DNA of 11,913 nucleotides, from NCBI GenBank assembly GCA_964610175.1, contig CAZSVE010000093.1:1-11913 (forward strand), written 5' to 3'. Of this stretch, positions 1 to 6,162 are shown in pieces; within the stretch, counting starts at the first letter, position 1, and each line of letters starts with the position of its first letter. Both the position numbers and the translations under genes were made by a program. The DNA comes from CAZSVE01 sp964610175 (lineage in GTDB: Bacteria > Pseudomonadota > Gammaproteobacteria > HK1). The notes beneath the pieces are model-generated. The model saw only the letters and a list, made by a program, of their open reading frames with translations. It searched no databases and had not been told where the DNA came from.

Positions 1-39
1 TTCTCAGTGAATTTAATCATATTTCAGTAAGTTGTGTTT

Positions 40-150
40 GTTTATGTCAAATACCGACCCACAAATTTTTTTGAGGAGGCCACAAAATACCAATTCTGCT
101 TTACCAATACCAGGTCATGCTTTGTGGATTCGAACACAAGCTTTGCCAGG
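40..150 (+). repeat. Dispersed ~110-nt intergenic repeat, copy A (diverged)
   Basis: This copy shows the family landmarks in order: a GTTTAT-type head, TTTACCAATA near the middle, then TCATGCTT, a variant of the TTCGAGCACAAGCTT block (TTCGAACACAAGCTT here), and the tail GCCAGG. The head half is poorly conserved. It lies in the plus orientation, facing copy B in inverted arrangement. The similarity is at DNA level; no conserved reading frame is supported. Confidence 0.7.
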
Positions 151-212
151 GGTATTGCTTTTCATGATAAAACCCTTGGACCACTCGAGGATACGCCTTG
201 AAAACGATGCAT

Positions 213-321
213 CCTGGCGAAGCTTGTGCTCGAACCCACAGGGCATGACCCAGCATCAGTCAAAGAAAAACTGGTGTTTTGTAAATGGCGACTCATCAGC
301 GAAGCTGGGCGGGAAATAAAC
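213..321 (-). repeat. Dispersed ~110-nt intergenic repeat, copy B
   Basis: Read on the minus strand, this copy starts with GTTTATTTCCCG, passes through GGTCATGCC and ends in TTCGAGCACAAGCTTCG followed by CCAGG. It is inverted relative to copy A and directly abuts copy C, which is in the same orientation. The central part has diverged from copies D and E. Confidence 0.75.
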
Positions 322-324
322 GGC

Positions 325-433
325 TGCGAAGCTTGTGCTGGATTCGACAAAGTATGACCCGGTATTGGTAAAGAGAAATTGGCGCCTGATAAAACTTGCT
401 CCGATTGTGAAGCTGAGCGAAAAATAAGCAAAT
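325..433 (-). repeat. Dispersed ~110-nt intergenic repeat, copy C
   Basis: Read on the minus strand, it has GCTTATTTTTCGCTCAGC at its head, then TTCACAATCGGA, TTTACCAATA, TCATACTTTGTCG and CAGCACAAGCTTCG. The head half matches copies D and E better than copy B does, so this is one of the fuller copies. It sits in tandem with copy B. Confidence 0.8.
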
Positions 434-520
434 TATGTCATGGAAAGGCCGAACGAGTGGTAATGGAACTATGGGGACTCCGATGGTCGCAACCCGATAG
501 AGCAGTCCGTGATTTTTACG

Positions 521-1462
521 TCAAGGTATATCGGACATCTTCTCCAGCGCCAGAATCAAGGCATGGGTGCCACGATCACCTTTTCCCTGGGCCTCGATGC
601 TCCGATAGAGCTGGTTGACCAGGGTCAGCCCTGGCAGGCCGAGTCCCATGCGGGCGGCCTCCTCCAGGGCGATTTCCATGTCCTTGATAAAGTGGTCGAC
701 GAGAAAGCCCGGTTCGAAATTGCGTGCAAGGATGCGCGGGGCCAGATGATCCAGCGTCCAACAGGCCGCCGCGCCACTGCCGATGGAACGCAGAACCGTT
801 TCCATATCGAGTCCGGCTTTATGAGCATAGATCATGGCCTCGCACACGCCGATCATGGTGCCCGCAATGGTGATCTGGTTGACCATTTTGGTATGTTGAC
901 CGGCGCCTGGTTTACCCTGATGAACGATATCCTTGCCCATGAGTTCGAACAGGGGCATAACGGCGGCTACGGCCTCTTGGTCGCCACCGATCATGATGGA
1001 GAGGGTGCCATTGCGCGCGCCTACGTCACCCCCGGAGACCGGAGCATCCAGGAATCGGGCGCCGTGCTCCCTGGCGGCTGTGTGTATCCTCTCGGCAAGA
1101 CACGGTTTCGTTGTCGTCATATCCACCAGGATCATGTCATTCCCGGAGTTCGTCCCGATGCCCGTCAGGATACCGGTTTCTCCCAAATAGACCGCTTCCA
1201 CGTCTTTGGGAAAACCGACCATGGTAAATACCACATCGGCGCTTCCGGCAACCTCTGCCGGTGAATCGCACCAAATGGCGCCGGTTTCCAATAGATCCGA
1301 TGCCTTGTCTTTGGTACGGGTATTGAGATGAACCGTGTAGCCCGATGCCTTGTCTTTGGTACGGGTATTGAGATGAACCGTGTAGCCCGCGTTCATCAGG
1401 TGCCCGGCCATGGATCGCCCCATGATGCCGGCACCAATCCAGCCGATTCGCTTTTTTTCCAT
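521..1462 (-). CDS. NAD(P)-dependent beta-hydroxyacid dehydrogenase (YkwC/GarR/MmsB family) with an internal 15-residue tandem duplication
   Basis: This is a 313-residue member of the 3-hydroxyisobutyrate dehydrogenase family, cytosolic enzymes that oxidise or reduce beta-hydroxyacids with NAD(P). Visible motifs are the dinucleotide-binding GAGIMG (residues 10-15), the substrate loop DAPVSGGD (139-146) and the GAGQHTKMVNQ segment with the catalytic lysine at 192. The overall pattern, including the NTRTKDKAS stretch and the GAIW that follows, most resembles YkwC-like members; the substrate cannot be named. A GGAGAG ribosome-binding site lies just upstream of the ATG. Family members are usually near 290-300 residues. 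The excess is explained by an exact duplication of GYTVHLNTRTKDKAS (26-40 and 41-55), which covers the second beta strand and the cofactor-phosphate-binding NTRT. The enzyme may therefore be altered or inactive. It stands alone, with repeat DNA on both sides. Confidence 0.93.
   Translation of the reverse strand: MEKKRIGWIGAGIMGRSMAGHLMNAGYTVHLNTRTKDKASGYTVHLNTRTKDKASDLLETGAIWCDSPAEVAGSADVVFTMVGFPKDVEAVYLGETGILTGIGTNSGNDMILVDMTTTKPCLAERIHTAAREHGARFLDAPVSGGDVGARNGTLSIMIGGDQEAVAAVMPLFELMGKDIVHQGKPGAGQHTKMVNQITIAGTMIGVCEAMIYAHKAGLDMETVLRSIGSGAAACWTLDHLAPRILARNFEPGFLVDHFIKDMEIALEEAARMGLGLPGLTLVNQLYRSIEAQGKGDRGTHALILALEKMSDIP
1298..1387 (-). repeat. Exact 2 x 45-bp in-frame tandem duplication
   Basis: Bases 1298-1342 and 1343-1387 are identical, and the identity runs one base further left and two bases further right. 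The unit encodes fifteen residues inside the Rossmann fold of the dehydrogenase. With no differences between copies, the event is either recent or an assembly or PCR artefact. Confidence 0.97.
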
Positions 1463-1479
1463 CTTGATTCTCTCCGAGA

Positions 1480-1523
1480 TTACGTAATGAGGTTACGTAG
1501 GAACATAATGCCCCTTCGGGGCA
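1480..1523 (-). promoter_or_regulatory. Possible operator/leader elements upstream of the dehydrogenase
   Basis: The palindrome TTACGTAA (1480-1487) is followed by a second TTACGTA (1493-1499), giving a 13-bp-spaced direct repeat immediately upstream of the ribosome-binding site. A small hairpin lies next to it, with stem TGCCCC/GGGGCA (1509-1514 and 1518-1523) and a three-base loop. No convincing -35/-10 pair was found. A repressor site or leader structure is only a guess. Confidence 0.25.
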
Positions 1524-1611
1524 ATCGTTACTGTCGTCGAGGACTGGGGTAGGATTCGATCCATCATGTGAGCTTTACCGTCCGCGGCGTTGGCGAAATC
1601 GAAGAATTGCT

Positions 1612-1734
1612 TAGCGAAGGTTGTGCTCGAGCCGATGAAGCATGATTGAATATTAGTAAAGCGGAATTGGTGCCGCGCATTGTAAAACTCGATCCGATTG
1701 TGAGGCTGAGCGGGAAATAAGCAAATAAATAAAC
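1612..1734 (-). repeat. Dispersed ~110-nt intergenic repeat, copy D
   Basis: This is the best-preserved copy together with E. On the minus strand it reads GCTTATTTCCCGCTCAGC, TCACAATCGGATC, GTTTTACAATGC, TTCCGCTTTACTAATA, TCATGCTTCATCGG and TCGAGCACAACCTTCG. It lies 30 bases beyond the stop codon of gspK and fills most of the spacer between gspK and the dehydrogenase. The head carries extra copies of a TTTATTT motif. Confidence 0.85.
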
Positions 1735-1763
1735 AACCGGGGCTGACACGACCGGGACGCCTC

Positions 1764-2735
1764 TCAAAAATCCGCGCGACTTCGCGACAACACACGGATT
1801 TTTCCGTTTTCCAGACGCTCGATCCGGGTGAAAAGATCCATTCGAGTATTGCCTGTCCGGGCACTGGCCACGATCCGGTAGTAATCGCTGGCAACGCCGA
1901 TGGATCCTTCATCGAACCGATCTTTCCCTTCGGGAACGGGGGCACCGATGGTTTTCAAGTATTCCGTGAACCCATCGACGGATTGGTAGGGTTCCGTTTT
2001 GCGCCTTTCCGTGACCTGTTCTGCCTGGGTTTCCGTCATGCCATCGATCCTCGCCATCAAGACCCGCGCCGATGCGGTATTGACATTGATGGGCACGCGC
2101 CCGGGGAGCGCCGAAACGAACGGCAAAAGGCACAGATATCCATCGTAATCGAAGCCCCTCACCAAAATCAGCTCGCCCGGATCCGCCATGGGCCGGTTGG
2201 CAGTACGATACGGGATCTCCAACCCCAAATACTCGTAGTCTTCCGCGCCGCCGGGAGAGGTTCCGTCCCTGTCCCCTCCATCGATCCAGTCGACAACGGG
2301 CCATACCAAATGGGGTTCCAATCGGCACTGTTGCAACAATTCCCGAAAACACGCCAAATCGCCGTGCCATGCCCCCTTGTCGTCCGGATTCTCCAGTCGC
2401 AGGTTATTGAGGTTGAATCGGGCCTGCAGGTCTTCGATTCGGCCCGTCAACATGCCACCCGCGACCTCGGTGGGCGGCAGGCTCCGAGCCCAGGCCTCAC
2501 TGAGATGATCGATTCTGTTTCCTTGTCCTTCCAAAAGGTCTCGGGAGAGGAGCCTGGTCGCCCAGGACTCGACGCCCAACGCGTATTGATATGCCTTGTG
2601 GGCATGGAGGAGATTCGTGGTCCTGCGAATCTCTATATGCTGTCTGGCAATCAGACCCGCGGAGATCGTGGCAACCAGCGCCACCGCGAGTAGTACGCTG
2701 ATGAGGGCAATCCCCGCCATGCGCTCGTGGCGCAT
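1764..2735 (-). CDS. gspK: Type II secretion system minor pseudopilin GspK
   Basis: GspK caps the periplasmic pseudopilus of the type II secretion system, with GspI and GspJ. The chosen ATG (2735) follows AGGGA at good spacing and gives a short leader, MRHERMAG, then a hydrophobic helix starting IALISVLL. That is a prepilin-peptidase site after Gly8 without the usual Glu at +5, as in the GspK family. The mature part shows GspK hallmarks: GRIEDLQARFNLNNL, WIDGGDRDGTSPGGAEDYEY, and a late INVNTASARVLMARI helix-hairpin-helix-like segment. The length of 323 residues is normal. The frame stays open to a GTG at 2813, but that would put 34 residues before the helix. No other gsp gene flanks it; neighbours are a dehydrogenase and a divergent lipoprotein, so this gene is isolated from any gsp operon. 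Confidence 0.93.
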   Translation of the reverse strand: MRHERMAGIALISVLLAVALVATISAGLIARQHIEIRRTTNLLHAHKAYQYALGVESWATRLLSRDLLEGQGNRIDHLSEAWARSLPPTEVAGGMLTGRIEDLQARFNLNNLRLENPDDKGAWHGDLACFRELLQQCRLEPHLVWPVVDWIDGGDRDGTSPGGAEDYEYLGLEIPYRTANRPMADPGELILVRGFDYDGYLCLLPFVSALPGRVPINVNTASARVLMARIDGMTETQAEQVTERRKTEPYQSVDGFTEYLKTIGAPVPEGKDRFDEGSIGVASDYYRIVASARTGNTRMDLFTRIERLENGKIRVLSRSRADF

Positions 2736-2908
2736 CGGTTCCCTGGCGTTCGACGCGCCGCGGGACGCCCCGCCGGACCTTGTTCGATGCATCACCGCCG
2801 ACATCCGGATCACTATCGGGGTGGCAGGGAATAACGAGACGGCGATACCGAGACCAAGCCCGAAACCAGGGTCGACAGCGATGAAAAATCCGTAACGGAA
2901 ACCCGTTT

Positions 2909-2914
2909 TGTCAA
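2909..2914 (-). promoter_or_regulatory. gspK: Possible -35 element for gspK
   Basis: The minus strand carries a perfect TTGACA about 175 bases upstream of the chosen gspK start. The sequence 17 bases further on (GGATTT) is a poor -10 box, so the promoter call is weak. Confidence 0.2.
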
Positions 2915-2964
2915 AAACATTTTAATAGATGGGAAAATAAAGGCATCGAGAGCTTCTTTCGGGT

Positions 2965-3048
2965 TCGGAGTCATGGCATACTCCGAGCAGGGAGTTTTAC
3001 CCTGTTGATGAATTGCCCTCCCGGGGGCACCAGGTTTCGGCTGTGCCG
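2965..3048 (+). promoter_or_regulatory. Run of four hairpins upstream of the repeat lipoprotein gene
   Basis: Four consecutive stem-loops can be drawn on the plus strand: TCGGAGT/ACTCCGA (2965-2986, 8-base loop), CAGGG/CCCTG (2988-3004), TGCCC/GGGCA (3014-3029) and CGGC/GCCG (3038-3048). None is followed by a T-run typical of an intrinsic terminator. They lie between the divergent gspK and lipoprotein genes and could form a structured leader. No known riboswitch consensus was recognised. TGGCATACTCCGAGCA (2974-2989) also fits the GG-N10-GC spacing of a sigma-54 promoter, but its -12 half is poor. Confidence 0.35.
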
Positions 3049-3054
3049 GGTTGG

Positions 3055-3076
3055 AATTAATCAGTCTTCATTAATT
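3055..3076 (+). promoter_or_regulatory. AT-rich inverted repeat directly before the lipoprotein ribosome-binding site
   Basis: AATTAAT (3055-3061) and ATTAATT (3070-3076) form a perfect 7-bp inverted repeat with an 8-base centre, and GAGGTGA starts at 3077. This could be a repressor operator or an RNA hairpin abutting the ribosome-binding site. The structure is seen directly; the function is a guess. Confidence 0.35.
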
Positions 3077-3086
3077 GAGGTGAATA

Positions 3087-4580
3087 ATGACTATACAGTC
3101 CAGGTCTAGTGAAAAATTTTTCAGTAAAAATATTCGGAGAATATCCGTAGCGGCTTCGGCATTGATTGCCACCTCCTTGGTAGGTGGTTGCACCACGACT
3201 ACTGGTAATAATGCTGCTTATGTAGCAAAGGCTCCCGAATCGCGAGCAGTCGTGGTCGAGGAATTGTTGCCGCCCAATGCCAAGCCTGGTGAATGTTATG
3301 CTCGAGTTTGGGTAGAACCCACCTATGTCACCAAAACCAAGGAAGTCCAGGTCAAGGAAGCCAGCGAACGAATCGAGGTCATTCCGGCGAAGTACGACTG
3401 GGTGGAAGAGACCATCGAGGTGGCAGCCGCCTCCACGCGCCTGGTGGAAACGCCCGCCATCTATGGCACCGAAACCGACTCGATATTGGTCGAAGCTGCC
3501 ACGCGCGAATGGCTGATCGGCAAAAAAACCGGTGCCGCGCCGGCGACCGAGGATATTCTGAATCGGGCCAGGACCCATGGCATCGATCTCGATGCCGCCG
3601 AACCCGGGATGTGTTTCCATGAGCATTACCTCCCGGCCGGTTATCGCGAAACCACCACAGAGATCGAAGTCAGTCCGGCCTCGGAAGATATCTCCATTAT
3701 TCCCGCCAAGTACCGCAGCGTCGAAAGGCGCATTGTCGTCAAGGAAGCTTCCACGAAGGTCATTGAAGTTCCCGCCGTCTACGAGACCATCAAGGAAACC
3801 ATCATTGACAAGCCCGCCCACACGGTGTGGAAAAAGGGAACGGGTCCGATCCAGAAGATCGATGAGGCAACCGGCGAGATCATGTGTCTCGTCGATATAC
3901 CGGAAACCTACAAGACCATTACGAAAAGGGTGTTGAAGACCCCAGCGACCACCAAGGTAATCGAGATCCCGGACGAGTACAAGACCGTGATGGTTCGTGA
4001 ACTGGTATCCAGCGCCCAGGAAGTGCGCAAACCGATCCCGGCTCGCTATGCCAAAGTCAAAAGTAAGGAAAAGGCGGGTGATGGAAGCATCGTTTGGCAC
4101 GAGGTGCATAACAAGGCACATCCGACGAAGACGCGCACCGGTGCAAAGATTTGCCTGATCGAAAAACCCGCGAAGTACAAAAAGGTCACCCGGAAGGTGA
4201 TCAAGACCCCTGCATCCACCAAGACCGTCGAGGTGCCCGCCAAGTACAAGACCATCAAGGTGCGCAGGCTGATAAGCTCCCCGCAGGAAAAGCGCATCGA
4301 GATCCCGTCCGAATACAAAAAAGTAACGCTACGGGAACTCCAGAAAGATGGGCGCATGGAATGGCGTTCCATCCTGTGCAAAACCAACATGACGCTCGCT
4401 CGCATCACCGACATCCAAAAGGCTTTGAAAAAGGCCGGCCATGATCCCGGTCCTATCGATGGTGCCGTTGGGGATCGAACCATGGCTGCGGTCAATGCCT
4501 TCCAAAAGGTCAAAGGTCTGCCCGTCGATCCTTACCTGAACGCAGCAACCCTCGAGGCGCTTGGTGTATCGGTCAAGTAG
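3087..4580 (+). CDS. Repeat-rich lipoprotein with C-terminal peptidoglycan-binding domain
   Basis: The 497-residue product begins with a signal peptide containing VAASALIATS and the lipobox LVGGC, so Cys35 should be lipidated. The ATG follows a strong GAGGTGA site. Residues 79-430 consist of twelve 23-residue units in four triplets, described separately. Residues about 433-495 form a PG_binding_1-type domain (ITDIQKALKKAGHDPGPIDG, then VGDRTMAAVNAFQKVKGL). Anchored by lipid at one end and able to bind murein at the other, the protein probably spans membrane and cell wall in the periplasm; that topology is inferred. The repeats are highly charged and Lys-rich, and they differ enough from one another to be old. 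I recognise the general type from genomes of sulfur-oxidising gammaproteobacteria but know no assigned function. It is transcribed alone, divergent from gspK and convergent with rsmB. Confidence 0.9.
   Translation: MTIQSRSSEKFFSKNIRRISVAASALIATSLVGGCTTTTGNNAAYVAKAPESRAVVVEELLPPNAKPGECYARVWVEPTYVTKTKEVQVKEASERIEVIPAKYDWVEETIEVAAASTRLVETPAIYGTETDSILVEAATREWLIGKKTGAAPATEDILNRARTHGIDLDAAEPGMCFHEHYLPAGYRETTTEIEVSPASEDISIIPAKYRSVERRIVVKEASTKVIEVPAVYETIKETIIDKPAHTVWKKGTGPIQKIDEATGEIMCLVDIPETYKTITKRVLKTPATTKVIEIPDEYKTVMVRELVSSAQEVRKPIPARYAKVKSKEKAGDGSIVWHEVHNKAHPTKTRTGAKICLIEKPAKYKKVTRKVIKTPASTKTVEVPAKYKTIKVRRLISSPQEKRIEIPSEYKKVTLRELQKDGRMEWRSILCKTNMTLARITDIQKALKKAGHDPGPIDGAVGDRTMAAVNAFQKVKGLPVDPYLNAATLEALGVSVK
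3321..4382 (+). repeat. Twelve 23-residue protein repeats arranged as four triplets
   Basis: A Tyr recurs at 80/103/126, 186/209/232, 275/298/321 and 364/387/410, always 23 residues apart within a triplet. Most first and second units end in a proline motif (PA, PD or PS). Each third unit has a Trp exactly 16 residues after its Tyr (142, 248, 337, 426). Each triplet is preceded by a Cys 8-10 residues before its first Tyr (70, 176, 267, 356), and Cys431 follows the last. Linkers between triplets are longer after the first one. The units look like short beta-rich modules built around V-x-V and I/V-P-A strands. The DNA itself is not highly repetitive. Confidence 0.88.
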
Positions 4581-4677
4581 CCTGCTTTGTCTTTGGAGAT
4601 GATCTGGAACGTCCTTCTTTTTCCAAGGGCTTTCCGATCACTTCCATGCACGATGACTAAGGTTATGTCGCAAGAAT

Positions 4678-4714
4678 GACATGAATCCGAACGCTGTGCG
4701 TTCGGATTCATGTC
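4678..4714. terminator. Perfect 17-bp-stem hairpin between convergent genes
   Basis: GACATGAATCCGAACGC (4678-4694), loop TGT, and its exact complement (4698-4714) form a perfect hairpin. It lies about 100 bases after the lipoprotein stop and overlaps the rsmB stop codon (4708-4710). On the plus strand a run of five T follows at 4723-4727, inside a second small stem (TGCTGG/CCAGCA). A bidirectional terminator is the simplest reading, although the T-run is displaced and the minus strand has no clear T-tract. Confidence 0.65.
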
Positions 4715-6159
4715 TGCTGGCATTTTTCCAGCAAGGCATAATAAAAACCATCCATTCCCTGTTCTCCCGGCAGGATTTGCCGCCCCGGATACGCAGCGCT
4801 TTCTCCCCCTCCCTGTATGTTCCCGTTCTCTTGTATGTTCCCCTGTTGCAGGCTTGATCGACCCCAGGCAGCATGGATCGGTCTTTCACGTGCGTCCGGA
4901 TGATCGGTAAGGAACCTCTGCATCTGCCATCGATTTTCCAGGGGAAATACGGAGCAGGTTACGTACAGCAATAATCCACCGGGTGCCAGTAGCGGCCATA
5001 AGGCAGCCAGAAGCAGTGCCTGGGTATCCGCCAGGTTGACGATATCCTCGGGTCGGCGGTGAAATTTGATGTCGGGATGACGACGTATGACACCGCTCCC
5101 GGAACAGGGGACATCCAATAGAATACGATCGAAGCGTCGTCGATCCCACCACTCGTCCGGCACACCGGCATCTCCGCGTACCAGTTTCACCTCGTCATGA
5201 AGACCAAGACGCGCCAGAGTCTCTTCCATGCGCGTAAAACGTACCGGGTCTTGCTCGATGGCTGTCACCGAAATCCCTGGATTGCGTTCCAGGATGTGCG
5301 CGGTCTTGCCACCCGGGGCCGCACAGGCATCCAGGACACGCTGTCCGGGAGCGAGTTCGAGCAAGCCTGCCGCAAGTTGCCCGGCCTCATCCTGAACCGA
5401 GACAACGCCCTCGGAAAATCCAGGTAATTGCTCCACATCCATGGCTTTGTGCAACCGGATGCCACTTTCCGCATACGTTGCTATCGATGCTCGGCGCGCC
5501 AAATACCGATCGAGATAGACGTCGCGGTCCACGCGCCGTGCATTGATCCGCAATGTCATGGGCGCTTGTTGATTGTTTGCCGACAAGATATTTTCCCAAT
5601 CCTGGCACCAGGCATCTCGAATCTCCGCCACCAGCCAGGGCGGATGGGCAAGCCGGACGTGCACGTCGCGATCCAACTTTTGTAATAATCCCTCGCTCTC
5701 GCGCTGAAAACGGCGCAATACTCCATTGATAAACCCCTTTGCCCAGGGTTTGTTGCGGTAATTCGCCACGGCCACGGTTTCGGAAACTGCCGCATGGGGA
5801 GGAAGGCGTAGATAGATAAGCTGATAGAGGCCCAACAGCAACAGGACCCGGAGATCGAAATCCTTTTTACGGATTGGCTTGTCCATGAGGGATGTGGTAA
5901 TGGCGTCCAGGCGAAGCAACCAGCGCATTACTCCGAAACCGAGCTCCTTGGCCAACGCCCGTTCACGGGGGTCTTTCAGGACGCCCGTATATTCGGAAAG
6001 GGCGCGACTCAAGGAACGCCCCTGGCCAAGCACGGAAACCAGAACGTCGGTGGCGATACCACGAGCGGTGACGGTTTGTTTTTTATTTTCGTCCGATCTG
6101 GGCACGGTCTCGGTTGGCGTTTCGGGGGAAAGGATACCTGGTGAAGCTTCGCTGGCCAA
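4708..6159 (-). CDS. rsmB: 16S rRNA (cytosine-967-C5)-methyltransferase RsmB
   Basis: RsmB (Sun/Fmu) methylates C967 of 16S rRNA using S-adenosylmethionine. The N-terminal part (about 30-160) is the NusB-like RNA-binding domain (ELGFGVMRWLLRLD, PPHAAVSETV, KGFINGVLRRFQRE). The methyltransferase domain carries VLDACAAPGGKTAHILE, ILLDVPCSGSGVIRRHPDIK with Cys352, and VTCSVFPLENRWQ with the nucleophile Cys402. The only start giving full coverage at the fmt junction is a TTG (6159) immediately after the fmt TAA, with AAAAAGG very close by. It adds about 25 residues relative to E. coli RsmB; a GTG at 6105 is an alternative. The N-terminal codons lie in a repeat-like motif shared with 10903-10930. 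Near the C-terminus an insertion of roughly 20 residues (about 435-455) contains a 6-residue tandem repeat. At 483 residues the protein is longer than the usual ~430. Confidence 0.95.
   Translation of the reverse strand: MASEASPGILSPETPTETVPRSDENKKQTVTARGIATDVLVSVLGQGRSLSRALSEYTGVLKDPRERALAKELGFGVMRWLLRLDAITTSLMDKPIRKKDFDLRVLLLLGLYQLIYLRLPPHAAVSETVAVANYRNKPWAKGFINGVLRRFQRESEGLLQKLDRDVHVRLAHPPWLVAEIRDAWCQDWENILSANNQQAPMTLRINARRVDRDVYLDRYLARRASIATYAESGIRLHKAMDVEQLPGFSEGVVSVQDEAGQLAAGLLELAPGQRVLDACAAPGGKTAHILERNPGISVTAIEQDPVRFTRMEETLARLGLHDEVKLVRGDAGVPDEWWDRRRFDRILLDVPCSGSGVIRRHPDIKFHRRPEDIVNLADTQALLLAALWPLLAPGGLLLYVTCSVFPLENRWQMQRFLTDHPDARERPIHAAWGRSSLQQGNIQENGNIQGGGESAAYPGRQILPGEQGMDGFYYALLEKCQQT
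4814..4849 (-). repeat. rsmB: 18-bp-period tandem repeat inside rsmB
   Basis: TGTATGTTCCC occurs at 4814-4824 and again at 4832-4842, an 18-bp period that keeps frame and encodes GNIQ-type units (NIQENGNIQGG). It sits in a length-variable region just before the conserved GRQILPG segment, where an insertion should be tolerated. Confidence 0.7.
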
Positions 6160-6162
6160 TTA
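6136..6162 (-). repeat. Short palindromic motif at the fmt-rsmB junction, shared with 10903-10930
   Basis: ACCTGG-(C/T)-GAAGCTTCGCTGG followed by an AATTA end occurs here and, with three differences including one inserted base, at 10903-10930 upstream of hslV. The core GAAGCTTC is palindromic, and CCTGGCGAAGCTT is also the tail of the ~110-nt repeat (copy B). This suggests a partial copy or a related mini-element. Here it spans the fmt stop codon and the first codons of rsmB. Confidence 0.55.

Larger units (their letters stand above)
1..520. other. Gene-free region holding three dispersed repeat copies
   Basis: No coding region can be supported here. The open frames are short, overlap on both strands and coincide with copies A, B and C of the dispersed repeat (listed separately). 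The first 40 bases are AT-rich and hold nothing recognisable. Bases 151-212 separate the outward-facing tail of copy A from the tail of copy B, so A and B form an imperfect inverted pair. Bases 434-520 hold nothing I recognise before the stop codon of the dehydrogenase on the minus strand. Confidence 0.7.

Noticed and set aside
32..431. Short frames on both strands at the left edge with similar peptides (for example SALPIPGHA)
   Set aside because: The peptide similarity recurs in other repeat copies in different frames and simply reflects the DNA repeat family; no start or conserved length supports coding.
2974..2989. Sigma-54-type promoter (GG-N10-GC)
   Set aside because: The -24 half matches, but the -12 half reads GAGCA instead of TTGCA and lies inside a hairpin; no activator site was seen. 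Kept only as a remark.
3057..4121. Long minus-strand open frame of 354 codons opposite the lipoprotein gene
   Set aside because: It is the antisense shadow of a clear gene with lipobox, ribosome-binding site and recognised C-terminal domain; its own translation resembles nothing.
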